From: Lachnospiraceae bacterium
Lineage (GTDB): Bacteria; Bacillota; Clostridia; Lachnospirales; Lachnospiraceae
DNA length: 64,000 nt
Reading direction: 5' to 3'
Assembly: GCA_029224965.1 (NCBI GenBank)
Contig: JAQXVO010000004.1
Location: 1 to 64,000 of the forward strand
Shown here: positions 9,033 through 16,435 of the stretch, piece by piece
Layout of the letters: every line of letters begins with the position of its first letter
How positions within the stretch are numbered: the first letter of the stretch is position 1
The notes under the pieces: model-generated
Told to the model about the DNA's origin: nothing
The model's database searches: none
What the model saw: only the letters and a program-made list of their open reading frames with translations
Program-made: the position numbers and the translations under genes

Positions 9033-9686
9033 ATGGATCTGTTAAAAGAAGTGGTTTTGACAGCGGAAGAAATCTATTACATCGGCAAAAAGATAAACGG
9101 ACGTTTTCTTGATTATGACTATATTGCTTCCATGGCTGACTTCGGTCGGATCAGAAATATGAAGATGGAGGAAATTGTCGACAGTCTCGTAAGAAAAGGA
9201 TACGCGGAAGAGGATCTTTTTGGAAATGTTGATATCGATCCGCAGGTGCTGGATTTCATATACCCGGTTTATAACAGTATTTTTGAGTCGGAATTATCGG
9301 TAATAGAAGGCGCTGAGCCGAAGATCCGCTATAAATTTCATATCATGGATGATCAGTCTGTAGCTGTATGCGGTACAGGGCATGAATACAGAATCTGCAG
9401 GAGCGACAGCCGGAGCCGTCTGGAGCTTCTTCGTGCCCTGACAGGAATTCAGCAGGATGCAGGGGAGGCTCCTTCGGAGATCACCATGGATCAGGCTGAA
9501 AATATACTGATTACAAAGGGAATGTGGATCGGTACAGAGGCGGCAGTCTATCTGTACGGAATAGCCAATGAGGCTTTTTATGCGCCTGATAAAGTCCAGA
9601 CGGATGAGAACAATACGGTACGTATGCATCGGATCAGCGGGAATGTTTTTGAAAAACAGGTCATGCAGGTTCTGAATGGAGGCTGA
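9033..9686 (+). CDS. T7SS-locus protein of unknown function, 217 aa
   Basis: This is a soluble alpha/beta-looking protein with no signal or membrane segment. I do not recognise a catalytic motif. Its place between the EsxA-type gene and the WXG-like cassette, 5 bp before the next gene, suggests a substrate chaperone or adaptor; EspG-like or DUF5081-like roles are possible but unproven. ATG at 9033 follows GCAGGGAA at a normal distance. Confidence 0.6.
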   Translation: MDLLKEVVLTAEEIYYIGKKINGRFLDYDYIASMADFGRIRNMKMEEIVDSLVRKGYAEEDLFGNVDIDPQVLDFIYPVYNSIFESELSVIEGAEPKIRYKFHIMDDQSVAVCGTGHEYRICRSDSRSRLELLRALTGIQQDAGEAPSEITMDQAENILITKGMWIGTEAAVYLYGIANEAFYAPDKVQTDENNTVRMHRISGNVFEKQVMQVLNGG

Positions 9687-9691
9687 AGTCT

Positions 9692-10000
9692 ATGGCGTAC
9701 AGGGATGAAAATGGAAGAATTACGATTGATGAAGCCGCTGCAAATGCGGATATCCGGAAAATCGCCCAGGCGCAGGATATTCTGCACAATGCGCTGAGCG
9801 GCCTTCGGGCGGCGCAGGCAGAAGCGGAAGGTTCAAAAGGCCAGACAGCACAGGCAATCTACGACAAATCACAGGAACTGATACAGGCCATTCAGAAACT
9901 GGATGGCAGTCTGGATGAGACAATTCATTATATCAGGCATGTGATCACTGTCTATAAGGCCAAGGACGAAGCTCTGAAAAATATGATGTCGCAGGGCTGA
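9692..10000 (+). CDS. Small all-helical T7SS-associated protein, 102 aa
   Basis: The protein is predicted almost entirely helical, with heptad-like Ala/Leu/Gln spacing and two long helices joined near residue 45-50 (EGSKGQT). It has no Trp, so it is not a strict WXG100. Size and position resemble the YwqI/DUF5344-type or WXG-like partner proteins encoded beside T7SS effectors. It starts 5 bp after the preceding stop and clearly belongs to the same transcript. Probable role: partner in a helical heterodimer for targeting a substrate. Confidence 0.65.
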   Translation: MAYRDENGRITIDEAAANADIRKIAQAQDILHNALSGLRAAQAEAEGSKGQTAQAIYDKSQELIQAIQKLDGSLDETIHYIRHVITVYKAKDEALKNMMSQG

Positions 10001-10025
10001 GGCGTAGAGAAAGGAAGGAAAATAA

Positions 10026-10319
10026 ATGGCCAGTATTCGAATCAATACGGATGGTCTGCAGAATGACATTTCTTCCATGCGAAGCTATATCAGTGAGCTG
10101 GATTCTCTTTCTGCGAGAACACAAGCACTGCTGTCCCAGATCGGTGATTCCTGGGAAGGGGACGCAAGTACTGCTTATCTCACAGCAATGCAGCAGAGAC
10201 TGGATAAAGCACAGCAGATGAAGAAAGTGCTGGAAGAATTTCTATCCTATATGGAAACGGCAAAGTCAAAGTTCGAATCCCGTGATCAGTCAAGTGCCTC
10301 TTTGATAAAAGGCTGCTGA
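10026..10319 (+). CDS. WXG100 family protein, 97 aa
   Basis: This is a canonical WXG100 hairpin: helix 1, the turn SWEGDAS with W43-E44-G45, then helix 2 (MQQRLDKAQQMKKVLEEF). It ends in a flexible tail with a penultimate Cys. It is a probable EssC substrate or half of an Esx-type dimer. GAAAGGAAGG precedes ATG. It sits 25 bp after the previous small helical gene and 18 bp before the next. Confidence 0.88.
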   Translation: MASIRINTDGLQNDISSMRSYISELDSLSARTQALLSQIGDSWEGDASTAYLTAMQQRLDKAQQMKKVLEEFLSYMETAKSKFESRDQSSASLIKGC

Positions 10320-10337
10320 GAAGAAAGGGGGAGAAGT

Positions 10338-10775
10338 ATGTCATTAATCGATGTAAATCCGGATACGCTGATACAGATAGCCGGAACGATCAGCGGAGCA
10401 TACGGCGCAGTTGAACAGGCATCCGGTATTCTGCGGTCGATTACCACGCACCAGGACTGGACCTGCAGAGAGCGGGACGTGATCAATGAATATACAGTAT
10501 CAAATGCAAATACCATTCTGAAGATTGATGAGAGAATGGGTAATTTTTCCAATGTAATGAAGTCCGTTGCTGAGGCATTCCGGTCGGATGAACAGAGCAT
10601 CTCACAGATGACGGAATCGGTAGAGGGTCTCATTGCCGTTATGAAGCAAATAGACGTGATTCGCGTTCTGAATAATTTTATGCCAAACAGTGTACCGGTG
10701 AAAAAAGCTGTCGGTGGAGGCTCGCGGGCCTTGAATCCGATTTCTGTCGTTCAACTCTCAGATTTCAGGATATGA
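10338..10775 (+). CDS. WXG-like T7SS-locus protein, 145 aa
   Basis: The N-terminal 100 residues are helical with a Trp at position 41 (QDWTCRE) where the WXG turn would lie. A long second helix follows, then a short Gly/Ala/Ser-rich tail. The WXG glycine is replaced by Cys. It is likely a divergent WXG100-superfamily protein, secreted or acting as a partner. An AAAGGGGG site precedes ATG. Confidence 0.65.
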   Translation: MSLIDVNPDTLIQIAGTISGAYGAVEQASGILRSITTHQDWTCRERDVINEYTVSNANTILKIDERMGNFSNVMKSVAEAFRSDEQSISQMTESVEGLIAVMKQIDVIRVLNNFMPNSVPVKKAVGGGSRALNPISVVQLSDFRI

Positions 10776-10794
10776 CGGATAGGAGAAGAAGCAT

Positions 10795-11727
10795 ATGGCG
10801 TCAAAGATTTCGCTTACGCCGGAGACCCTTCTGGCACAAGGAACAGAAATGGAAAATCTGACTTCTGAATTTGAGTCCCTTTTTTCCCACATTACCAATA
10901 CATTAAACGATACAAACAGTAACTGGAGTGAAAATCTGGCCCGCAACTTTTCCGGAAAGATCGGCAGCGCACAGCAGAGTTTCCGTGCGATCACTGAATT
11001 TCTGAAAAGCGGGTCGCAGGCCGCCAGAAACAGTGCGCAGACCTTCAGCTCCATTGATGTATCCCTGTCGAATGCGATGAGTGCCAATGAAGTGGTCTCA
11101 TCGGCCGTATCAGCAATCAGAAGCCCAGCTGAAGCTGTTATCTCAGGAGACGTGATAGAAGATACATGGGGTGTCTATCAGAAGATTCCAAAATGGGTTA
11201 GAAATTTTGGAGAAGACTGGATTCCGGGAACAAAAGAATATACAAAGATAGCAAAAGTGATAGACCACATCAAAAAAGGAAAATTCAACTGGAAAAAGGA
11301 CGGATCCAATATTGCGGATGTTACAGGGAAAGTCGTTTTTGACAGAAAAGGATTTGGCAAGATTTTCGATGCCGCATATAACGGAAAAGGTACACAGATC
11401 ATAAAAGATGCCGATGATGCCTTTGGAAGGCAGGGTTACCGGTACATCGAAAAAGGCGAATACGGGAAAGCAGTAGGTTGTATAGCAAAAAATTTGCTGG
11501 TTGATGCTTATGGGGAATTTTACAATATATTCGATGTAGGAACAGAGATGGTGGGACAAGCTGCAGCCAAACCCTGGAAAAAAATAGGAAGTCTGATTGA
11601 AGCAGCAGGGTACATTTCCAATGCCTCGAATACGGAGACGTGGATCGGGAATGCGACCATAGCTACAGGGTCTGCCATCAGATGGTACGGAAAAATAGTC
11701 GAAAAATGCTGGTCCAGTATGTTTTAG
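10795..11727 (+). CDS. Candidate T7SS effector with WXG-like N-terminus, 310 aa
   Basis: Residues 1-95 form a WXG-like helical hairpin with NWSEN at the turn (W44). They are followed by a Ser/Ala-rich linker and a C-terminal domain from about 120 to 310 rich in Lys, Gly and aromatic residues that I do not recognise. An N-terminal secretion domain joined to a variable C-terminal domain is the layout of T7SS effectors and LXG-type toxins. No toxin motif was identified. The two small genes that follow could be partners or immunity-like proteins, though they look more like DUF4176 accessory proteins. The AGGAGAAG site overlaps the end of the preceding spacer. Confidence 0.65.
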   Translation: MASKISLTPETLLAQGTEMENLTSEFESLFSHITNTLNDTNSNWSENLARNFSGKIGSAQQSFRAITEFLKSGSQAARNSAQTFSSIDVSLSNAMSANEVVSSAVSAIRSPAEAVISGDVIEDTWGVYQKIPKWVRNFGEDWIPGTKEYTKIAKVIDHIKKGKFNWKKDGSNIADVTGKVVFDRKGFGKIFDAAYNGKGTQIIKDADDAFGRQGYRYIEKGEYGKAVGCIAKNLLVDAYGEFYNIFDVGTEMVGQAAAKPWKKIGSLIEAAGYISNASNTETWIGNATIATGSAIRWYGKIVEKCWSSMF

Positions 11728-11738
11728 GAGAAGAGAGG

Positions 11739-12083
11739 ATGAAAGAAAAAAGAGTGACTCTGGGATCCATTTTGCAGATGGACGAACAGATGGGAATGGT
11801 CATCGGTTTTCGGATCGGAGAAAAAGGCGGCCATCTGCACATCTGCTGCGTCGTGGTTCCCTATCCATTCGGATATCTTTCAGATGAAGAAACAGCTTTA
11901 ATACCTGTTTCAGGCGTGAAAGTAGTGAAAGAAGGATATCTCACGGATTATTCCGAAAAACTATTCAAAAATCTGGATGGACTGGAAGAATGCTTCCGGC
12001 ATATGTCTGTGCAGGAAGGCAGAGAAACGTTGAAAGAGGTATTGGATTGGGCGGAATCAGAAGGAGAAAAAGCCAATGAATGA
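11739..12083 (+). CDS. DUF4176-like T7SS accessory protein, 114 aa
   Basis: The opening (RVTLGSILQMDEQMGMVIGF) and the later YPFGYLSDEE resemble the beta-rich DUF4176 proteins found beside Firmicutes T7SS effectors. It is shorter of recognisable motif than its downstream neighbour, with which it appears paralogous. I chose ATG at 11739 because AGGAG-AAGAGAGG lies immediately upstream. Its end overlaps the next start by 8 bp, so the two are translationally coupled. Role unknown; association with the adjacent candidate effector is inferred. Confidence 0.65.
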   Translation: MKEKRVTLGSILQMDEQMGMVIGFRIGEKGGHLHICCVVVPYPFGYLSDEETALIPVSGVKVVKEGYLTDYSEKLFKNLDGLEECFRHMSVQEGRETLKEVLDWAESEGEKANE

Positions 12084-12354
12084 ACTGCTGCCAATCGGAA
12101 GTGTTGTCAGACGCAAGGATGAAAAAGTACCATGGATGATTATCGGTTATTATCCATATGATAAGGAAGAAAAACTGTGGGATTACATGGGTGTGAATTC
12201 CCTGTTTGGAGTCAGCCTTTCCGGCGATAAGCTCGCGTTTAACAGTGACAGTATTGAGGAAATCCTTTTTACCGGATTCAGCGATGAAAACGGAGAAACT
12301 TACAGAAAAGAGATACAGGATATATTCAGAGAAAAGGTTGTGCGAAAGGAATAG
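12076..12354 (+). CDS. DUF4176 family protein, 92 aa
   Basis: The start LLPIGSVVRRKDEKVPWMII matches the DUF4176 pattern (LPIGSVV, then a basic stretch and an MIIG strand), followed by YPYDKEEKLWDYMGV and the characteristic F-N-S/H-D-x-I-E-E region (FNSDSIEEILFTGF). The family occurs in T7SS loci of Firmicutes and has no established biochemical activity. It overlaps the upstream DUF4176-like gene by 8 bp and ends 6 bp before the phosphatase gene. Confidence 0.78.
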   Translation: MNELLPIGSVVRRKDEKVPWMIIGYYPYDKEEKLWDYMGVNSLFGVSLSGDKLAFNSDSIEEILFTGFSDENGETYRKEIQDIFREKVVRKE

Positions 12355-12360
12355 TAGAAA

Positions 12361-13170
12361 GTGGATTTCAAAAACGGTTTTTCAGGAAAATCCTTTTCCC
12401 TGCAAAAGATTTCCGCTGCATGTACCAGTAATACCGGCAGAAAGCGAAAGAACAATGAAGATAATTTCCTTTTCAACGGACAATATATGCCGGTATCCAA
12501 CGGCGGACTTCCGATCATTATTGAGAGGGAGTTCTTTCTTCGCAAGAAACCATTCTTCGCCGTATTTGACGGGATGGGCGGCGGAGATTATGGAGAAATC
12601 GCGTCTTTCACGGCAGTCAGAACCATCAATGAGTTTCTGTCCGGCATGGACAGGCCGGATAATACCGACTTGACACATTTCTTCACAGAACTGTGTCAGA
12701 CGGCAAATCAGGCTGTATACCGGTCTGCGCAAAAGCTTGAATCGGAAACTATGGGTACAACTCTCGCCGGGTTGTATTTTTATGCGGGTCAGGTATGGGC
12801 GTGCAATCTGGGTGACAGCCGTACTTATCTGTTTCGGGATGGAAAACTCCGGCAGATTTCGGAAGACCATACAGACAGGGTTTATATGCAGGAAAACGGA
12901 ATTACCGGACGCAAGCCCTATCTGACACAGTATCTTGGAATGGATTCCCGTGAAGTAAGGATCGTACCTTGTATCAAAAATATTTCGCTGCTGGAAGGAG
13001 ACCGGTTTTTGATCTGTAGTGACGGTTTGACCGATATGGTCTGTCTGCAGAGACTGCAATCCGTCATGCAAGAAAGAAAAAAGCCCAAATGGATGGTAAG
13101 CCGGATGGTAGAAGCTGCATTAGATGCCGGCGGAAAAGACAATATCACAGTAATCGTAATAAGCACATAA
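12361..13170 (+). CDS. PP2C-family protein phosphatase, 269 aa
   Basis: This is a metal-dependent Ser/Thr phosphatase (PPM/PP2C). Visible motifs are the early RKRKNNEDNF metal-site region, FDGMGGGDYGE, a GDSRTYLFRDG strand pair, LICSDGLTDMV, and the terminal GGKDNITVIVI, all in the correct order. It is cytoplasmic with no membrane segment. It starts with GTG after AAAGGA about 9 nt upstream. It is followed 32 bp later by a Ser/Thr kinase, the usual opposing pair. In this locus the likely targets are the kinase itself and proteins bound by the EssC FHA domain. Confidence 0.92.
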   Translation: MDFKNGFSGKSFSLQKISAACTSNTGRKRKNNEDNFLFNGQYMPVSNGGLPIIIEREFFLRKKPFFAVFDGMGGGDYGEIASFTAVRTINEFLSGMDRPDNTDLTHFFTELCQTANQAVYRSAQKLESETMGTTLAGLYFYAGQVWACNLGDSRTYLFRDGKLRQISEDHTDRVYMQENGITGRKPYLTQYLGMDSREVRIVPCIKNISLLEGDRFLICSDGLTDMVCLQRLQSVMQERKKPKWMVSRMVEAALDAGGKDNITVIVIST

Positions 13171-13201
13171 CTACTACGTGAGAGAAAGAGGGGCATTCAA
13201 A

Positions 13202-14626
13202 ATGGGTAGTGAAGCGAGAATTAATCTTCCGTGGCCGGAATGGGAAATTGTGAAAGAACTGGGACATGGCGGCTATGGAAAAGTCTATCAGGCAGAGCGA
13301 AAACTATCCGGAACCAGTGAAAATCATGATGTAGAACAGGCTGCGGTAAAAGTCATTTCTTTTCCGAGAAGCCAGGACGACATAGAGTCAGATCTCACGG
13401 ACGGATATGATCTTGAAAGCATCCGGAATAAATATGCAGAGAAACTGCAAAGTTATATCAATGAATACAAGCTCATGATGAGTCTGAAGGGACAGACGAA
13501 CATTGTAAATTGCGATGACTTTGCGACGATTCCTCATGCGGACGGCATCGGATGGGATGTCTTCATCCGGATGGAGCTTTTGACTCCTCTGACAACCGTC
13601 ATGAAAAGGAGGAGACTTTCCGAATCCGAGATCATCAAAGTCGGAAAGGATGTCTGCAGGGCACTGACATTATGCGAACGTGCGAATATCGTCCATCGGG
13701 ACGTAAAGCCGGAAAATATTATGGTTTCCAAATTTGGAGACTATAAGCTCGGCGATTTCGGTATCGCAAAGACGATGGATCATACGACAAATGCCACGAT
13801 GATCGGTACAGAACGGTACATGGCGCCGGAAGTAATCAAGAGGGAGCCCTATGGCAGGGAAGTTGATATCTATTCGCTCGGACTGGTTCTGTACTGGATG
13901 CTGAATAACCGCAAGATTCCGTTCATTGATGCGGATGAGCTTCCGGGTGCCGATAAACTGAACGAAGCTCAAAACAGAAGAGTACGCGGCGAGAAGCTTC
14001 CTCCACCGAAATATGGCAGCCGGTCACTGAAAAAAGTGGTTCTTAAAGCCTGTGAGTACAGACCGGAAAACAGGTATGCCGCCGCGGATCTGATGCGTGC
14101 GGCGCTGGAGGAAGCAGAAAAAGACTTTATTGCGGATGTGGAGTCAGACGGAGCGGATTTTCCGGGAAATGGGACGAATCATACAGACGGCGAGGTTACG
14201 GACAGTACGAATGATACCTCCCAAGACAACGACACAAGCAGTTTCCACGACCGCTTACCGGAGAATGAGAATGATGTTGATGTAACCATCGGGGCATATC
14301 ATCCTGAGCCGTCCAAACCGAAGGATCCACCTGACGGAGTAGGGAGCGGCACGGTCTGGCACCAGGGTTCCGGAGGGATCTATCTGGAAGGGGAGTATCC
14401 GCCGGAAAAATATATAAAGGCAATCCGCATATGGATGATCGTCTCCTGCGTGTTATTGGGCTGCTGCACCATTGGCATCGGCCTTGCATGGACCATTCCG
14501 ATTACGGTCAACATTTTTAAGAAAATAAAGACACATGAGCCGATCAGTTTCAATATGAAAATCGTCACCTTACTATTTGTCAGCCCCATTGCAGGTATCA
14601 TGATGATCATGCGGAATGACATGTAG
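13202..14626 (+). CDS. Membrane-anchored Hanks-type Ser/Thr protein kinase, 474 aa
   Basis: The kinase domain spans about residues 10-290. It has the glycine loop GHGGYGKVY, a lysine in AAVKVI, the catalytic loop HRDVKPENIM, DFG in LGDFGIAKT, and the APE motif in RYMAPEVI. An acidic Asp/Thr/Ser-rich linker follows (about 300-380). Two C-terminal membrane segments end the protein (near 415-440 and 455-470). There are no PASTA repeats, so it is not PrkC/StkP-like. I prefer ATG at 13202 with AGAGGGG upstream over the earlier GTG. Its position after a PP2C and downstream of FHA-EssC suggests it phosphorylates T7SS components at the membrane. Confidence 0.93.
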   Translation: MGSEARINLPWPEWEIVKELGHGGYGKVYQAERKLSGTSENHDVEQAAVKVISFPRSQDDIESDLTDGYDLESIRNKYAEKLQSYINEYKLMMSLKGQTNIVNCDDFATIPHADGIGWDVFIRMELLTPLTTVMKRRRLSESEIIKVGKDVCRALTLCERANIVHRDVKPENIMVSKFGDYKLGDFGIAKTMDHTTNATMIGTERYMAPEVIKREPYGREVDIYSLGLVLYWMLNNRKIPFIDADELPGADKLNEAQNRRVRGEKLPPPKYGSRSLKKVVLKACEYRPENRYAAADLMRAALEEAEKDFIADVESDGADFPGNGTNHTDGEVTDSTNDTSQDNDTSSFHDRLPENENDVDVTIGAYHPEPSKPKDPPDGVGSGTVWHQGSGGIYLEGEYPPEKYIKAIRIWMIVSCVLLGCCTIGIGLAWTIPITVNIFKKIKTHEPISFNMKIVTLLFVSPIAGIMMIMRNDM

Positions 14627-14686
14627 AAAGAAATTGCATTTGAAACTTGATGATAAAACATACAAATGGAATGGAAAAAAATAATT

Positions 14687-16261
14687 ATGAGTAAGACAAA
14701 TCAAAATCTGGATCTGACAAAACTGCCAAAAGGTCTGAATAAAAAGCAGTTTCTCGCTTTGCCGGAAATGAAGAGCACACGAACCATTTTTCTGTGGACC
14801 GGTATCGTTGAGATCATCGCAGGAGTATTTTGCCTGAGCAGGGTTGCGTATTTTCGTTTTATGATCATCCCTCTGATTGTAGATATTGTTCTGGGAATCA
14901 TCGAAATTAAGAAGAAGTCGCCTGACATTGCAATTATTATTGTAGTAGAAAGCGTTATCGTGGGAGTGGTTTCAACCATATTCGGAGGCTATATACCCAA
15001 TATACTCATCCTCATATTAGCCCTTGTCGGAGCCATCAATTTTAATAAAATGTGGAAAGCATATTCACAGATACAGACAGGGGCCGGCACCGGCCTGCAT
15101 CAAGACAATCAGACAGCTTTTTCAAATCAGAGAAATGCGGGCGCCTACGTGGAGCGGCCGGAAAATGGCAAAGGCCTGACAAAACCGGAAGAATTTGAGG
15201 AGGCCTTCACAAGGCGGCCGGGGATTGAGAATGACCTGACAAAGCCGGCGGGGTTTGAAAATAGCACGACAAAAGGAAAAGAAAATGTGCGGAATTCAGT
15301 GAACTATGCGGAAAACAAAAACAGCATGGCGAAACAACAGATGAGATCGAATAGTTTCGTAAAACAGTACGCAATCTGGATGGTTTTTATTGCCATGATT
15401 ATCATTTTCGGTGTTAAAAATCCGATGCTTTTCAGATCATATAATGCCATTGCCCTGCAGATTTCTTCAATCGGAATAGCAGCCGTCGGAATGACATTTG
15501 TGATTGTAATCGGGGGAATAGATTTTTCTGTCGGTTCCGTTATTTTGTTTGCGCAATTTTTCTTTTCCTGGTTAATGCGTTACCACAATGTTCCTGTTTT
15601 ACCTGCAGCTCTGCTGACATTGGCAGGTGCGGTTTTAATCGGATTGTTGAATGGATTTATGATTACGACAATACGGATACCTGCCATGATTGCAACACTC
15701 GCGACACAGACCATTTTTACGGGAGTCTCTTACCAGTTCACCGGAGGCAATCCAATTACGAATGAATTCTCACCAGTTATTGGTTATCCGTGGTATGGCG
15801 GTGTATTTATCATGATTCTCTGTTTTCTTGCCGGGTGGATGATTCTGAATAAGACTTCTCTGGGACGTAATTGTTATGCAATCGGGGAAAATGAGAAAGC
15901 CGCCGAATTATCGGATATCCGGCATTACCGTACAAAGTATATCGCCTATGTTCTGTCCGGATTCTTTTCCGGGCTTTCCGGAATCATGATGTTCTATGCT
16001 TATGGCGGTGCTTCTATATTTTTTAATTCTGGCTATGAGAGCATTATCATCATAACCTGTGTCGTCCTGGGCGGTGTATCCGTAATGGGAGGCACCGGCA
16101 GAATTTCAGGCGTGATTGCCGGTGTTTTAATTATTGGATTTCTGATATTCGGTCTCAATCTGATGAATGTGACCTATTATCTGCAGATGGTCATTGTCGG
16201 AATCATTCTTGCACTTGCCGTCGGTATCGACCGCATCTTAAGGAAACATCAGGCTGTTTAA
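14687..16261 (+). CDS. Fusion of a T7SS-locus membrane domain and an RbsC-type sugar ABC permease domain, 524 aa
   Basis: Residues about 30-125 carry four membrane segments of an unrecognised domain. A hydrophilic linker (about 130-220) contains a 20-residue tandem repeat. From about 223 to the end the sequence is a BPD_transp_2 permease of the ribose/xylose/galactose type. Landmarks are GGIDFSVGSVILF, IPAMIATLATQTIF, YAIGENEKAAELSDI (the coupling-helix-like motif) and LGGVSVMGGTGRISG. RbsC-type permeases normally work with an ATPase and a periplasmic binding protein, but none is encoded nearby. The gene lies between the kinase and another membrane protein on the same strand, suggesting the permease fold has been recruited to the secretion locus. 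The start is uncertain: ATG 14687 has a weak GGAA, and ATG 14666 is possible. Confidence 0.85.
   Translation: MSKTNQNLDLTKLPKGLNKKQFLALPEMKSTRTIFLWTGIVEIIAGVFCLSRVAYFRFMIIPLIVDIVLGIIEIKKKSPDIAIIIVVESVIVGVVSTIFGGYIPNILILILALVGAINFNKMWKAYSQIQTGAGTGLHQDNQTAFSNQRNAGAYVERPENGKGLTKPEEFEEAFTRRPGIENDLTKPAGFENSTTKGKENVRNSVNYAENKNSMAKQQMRSNSFVKQYAIWMVFIAMIIIFGVKNPMLFRSYNAIALQISSIGIAAVGMTFVIVIGGIDFSVGSVILFAQFFFSWLMRYHNVPVLPAALLTLAGAVLIGLLNGFMITTIRIPAMIATLATQTIFTGVSYQFTGGNPITNEFSPVIGYPWYGGVFIMILCFLAGWMILNKTSLGRNCYAIGENEKAAELSDIRHYRTKYIAYVLSGFFSGLSGIMMFYAYGGASIFFNSGYESIIIITCVVLGGVSVMGGTGRISGVIAGVLIIGFLIFGLNLMNVTYYLQMVIVGIILALAVGIDRILRKHQAV
15151..15270 (+). repeat. 60-bp tandem repeat (two copies) in the fusion-gene linker
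   Basis: 15151-15210 and 15211-15270 are in-frame copies of one 20-codon unit. They share RP at positions 2-3, DLTKP/GLTKP and a final F-E block, with many third-position differences. This is a diverged duplication that lengthens the linker between the locus-specific membrane domain and the permease domain. Confidence 0.8.
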
Positions 16262-16301
16262 CTGTTTTTTCTTGTATGTATGTTGTAAATAATAATACCA
16301 G

Positions 16302-16349
16302 GATGTAGGTGTCATAAGTCACGATTTCGTGGCTTATGGCACCTACATC
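16302..16349. terminator. Long hairpin between the fusion gene and the next membrane gene
   Basis: A 23-bp stem (starting GATGTAGGTG at 16302, ending CACCTACATC at 16349) has only two non-Watson-Crick positions, both wobble-compatible, and a 2-nt loop. There is no T-tract after it on either strand, so termination is uncertain. It may instead be a small mobile hairpin repeat or an RNA processing site. Confidence 0.55.
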
Positions 16350-16435
16350 AATATAATGAAAAAAGATTGCAGAAGGTGAGCTTTGTGCTATGCTGAGAGA
16401 AAATTATATAGAAGCTGCAGAGAAGGATACGGAAT

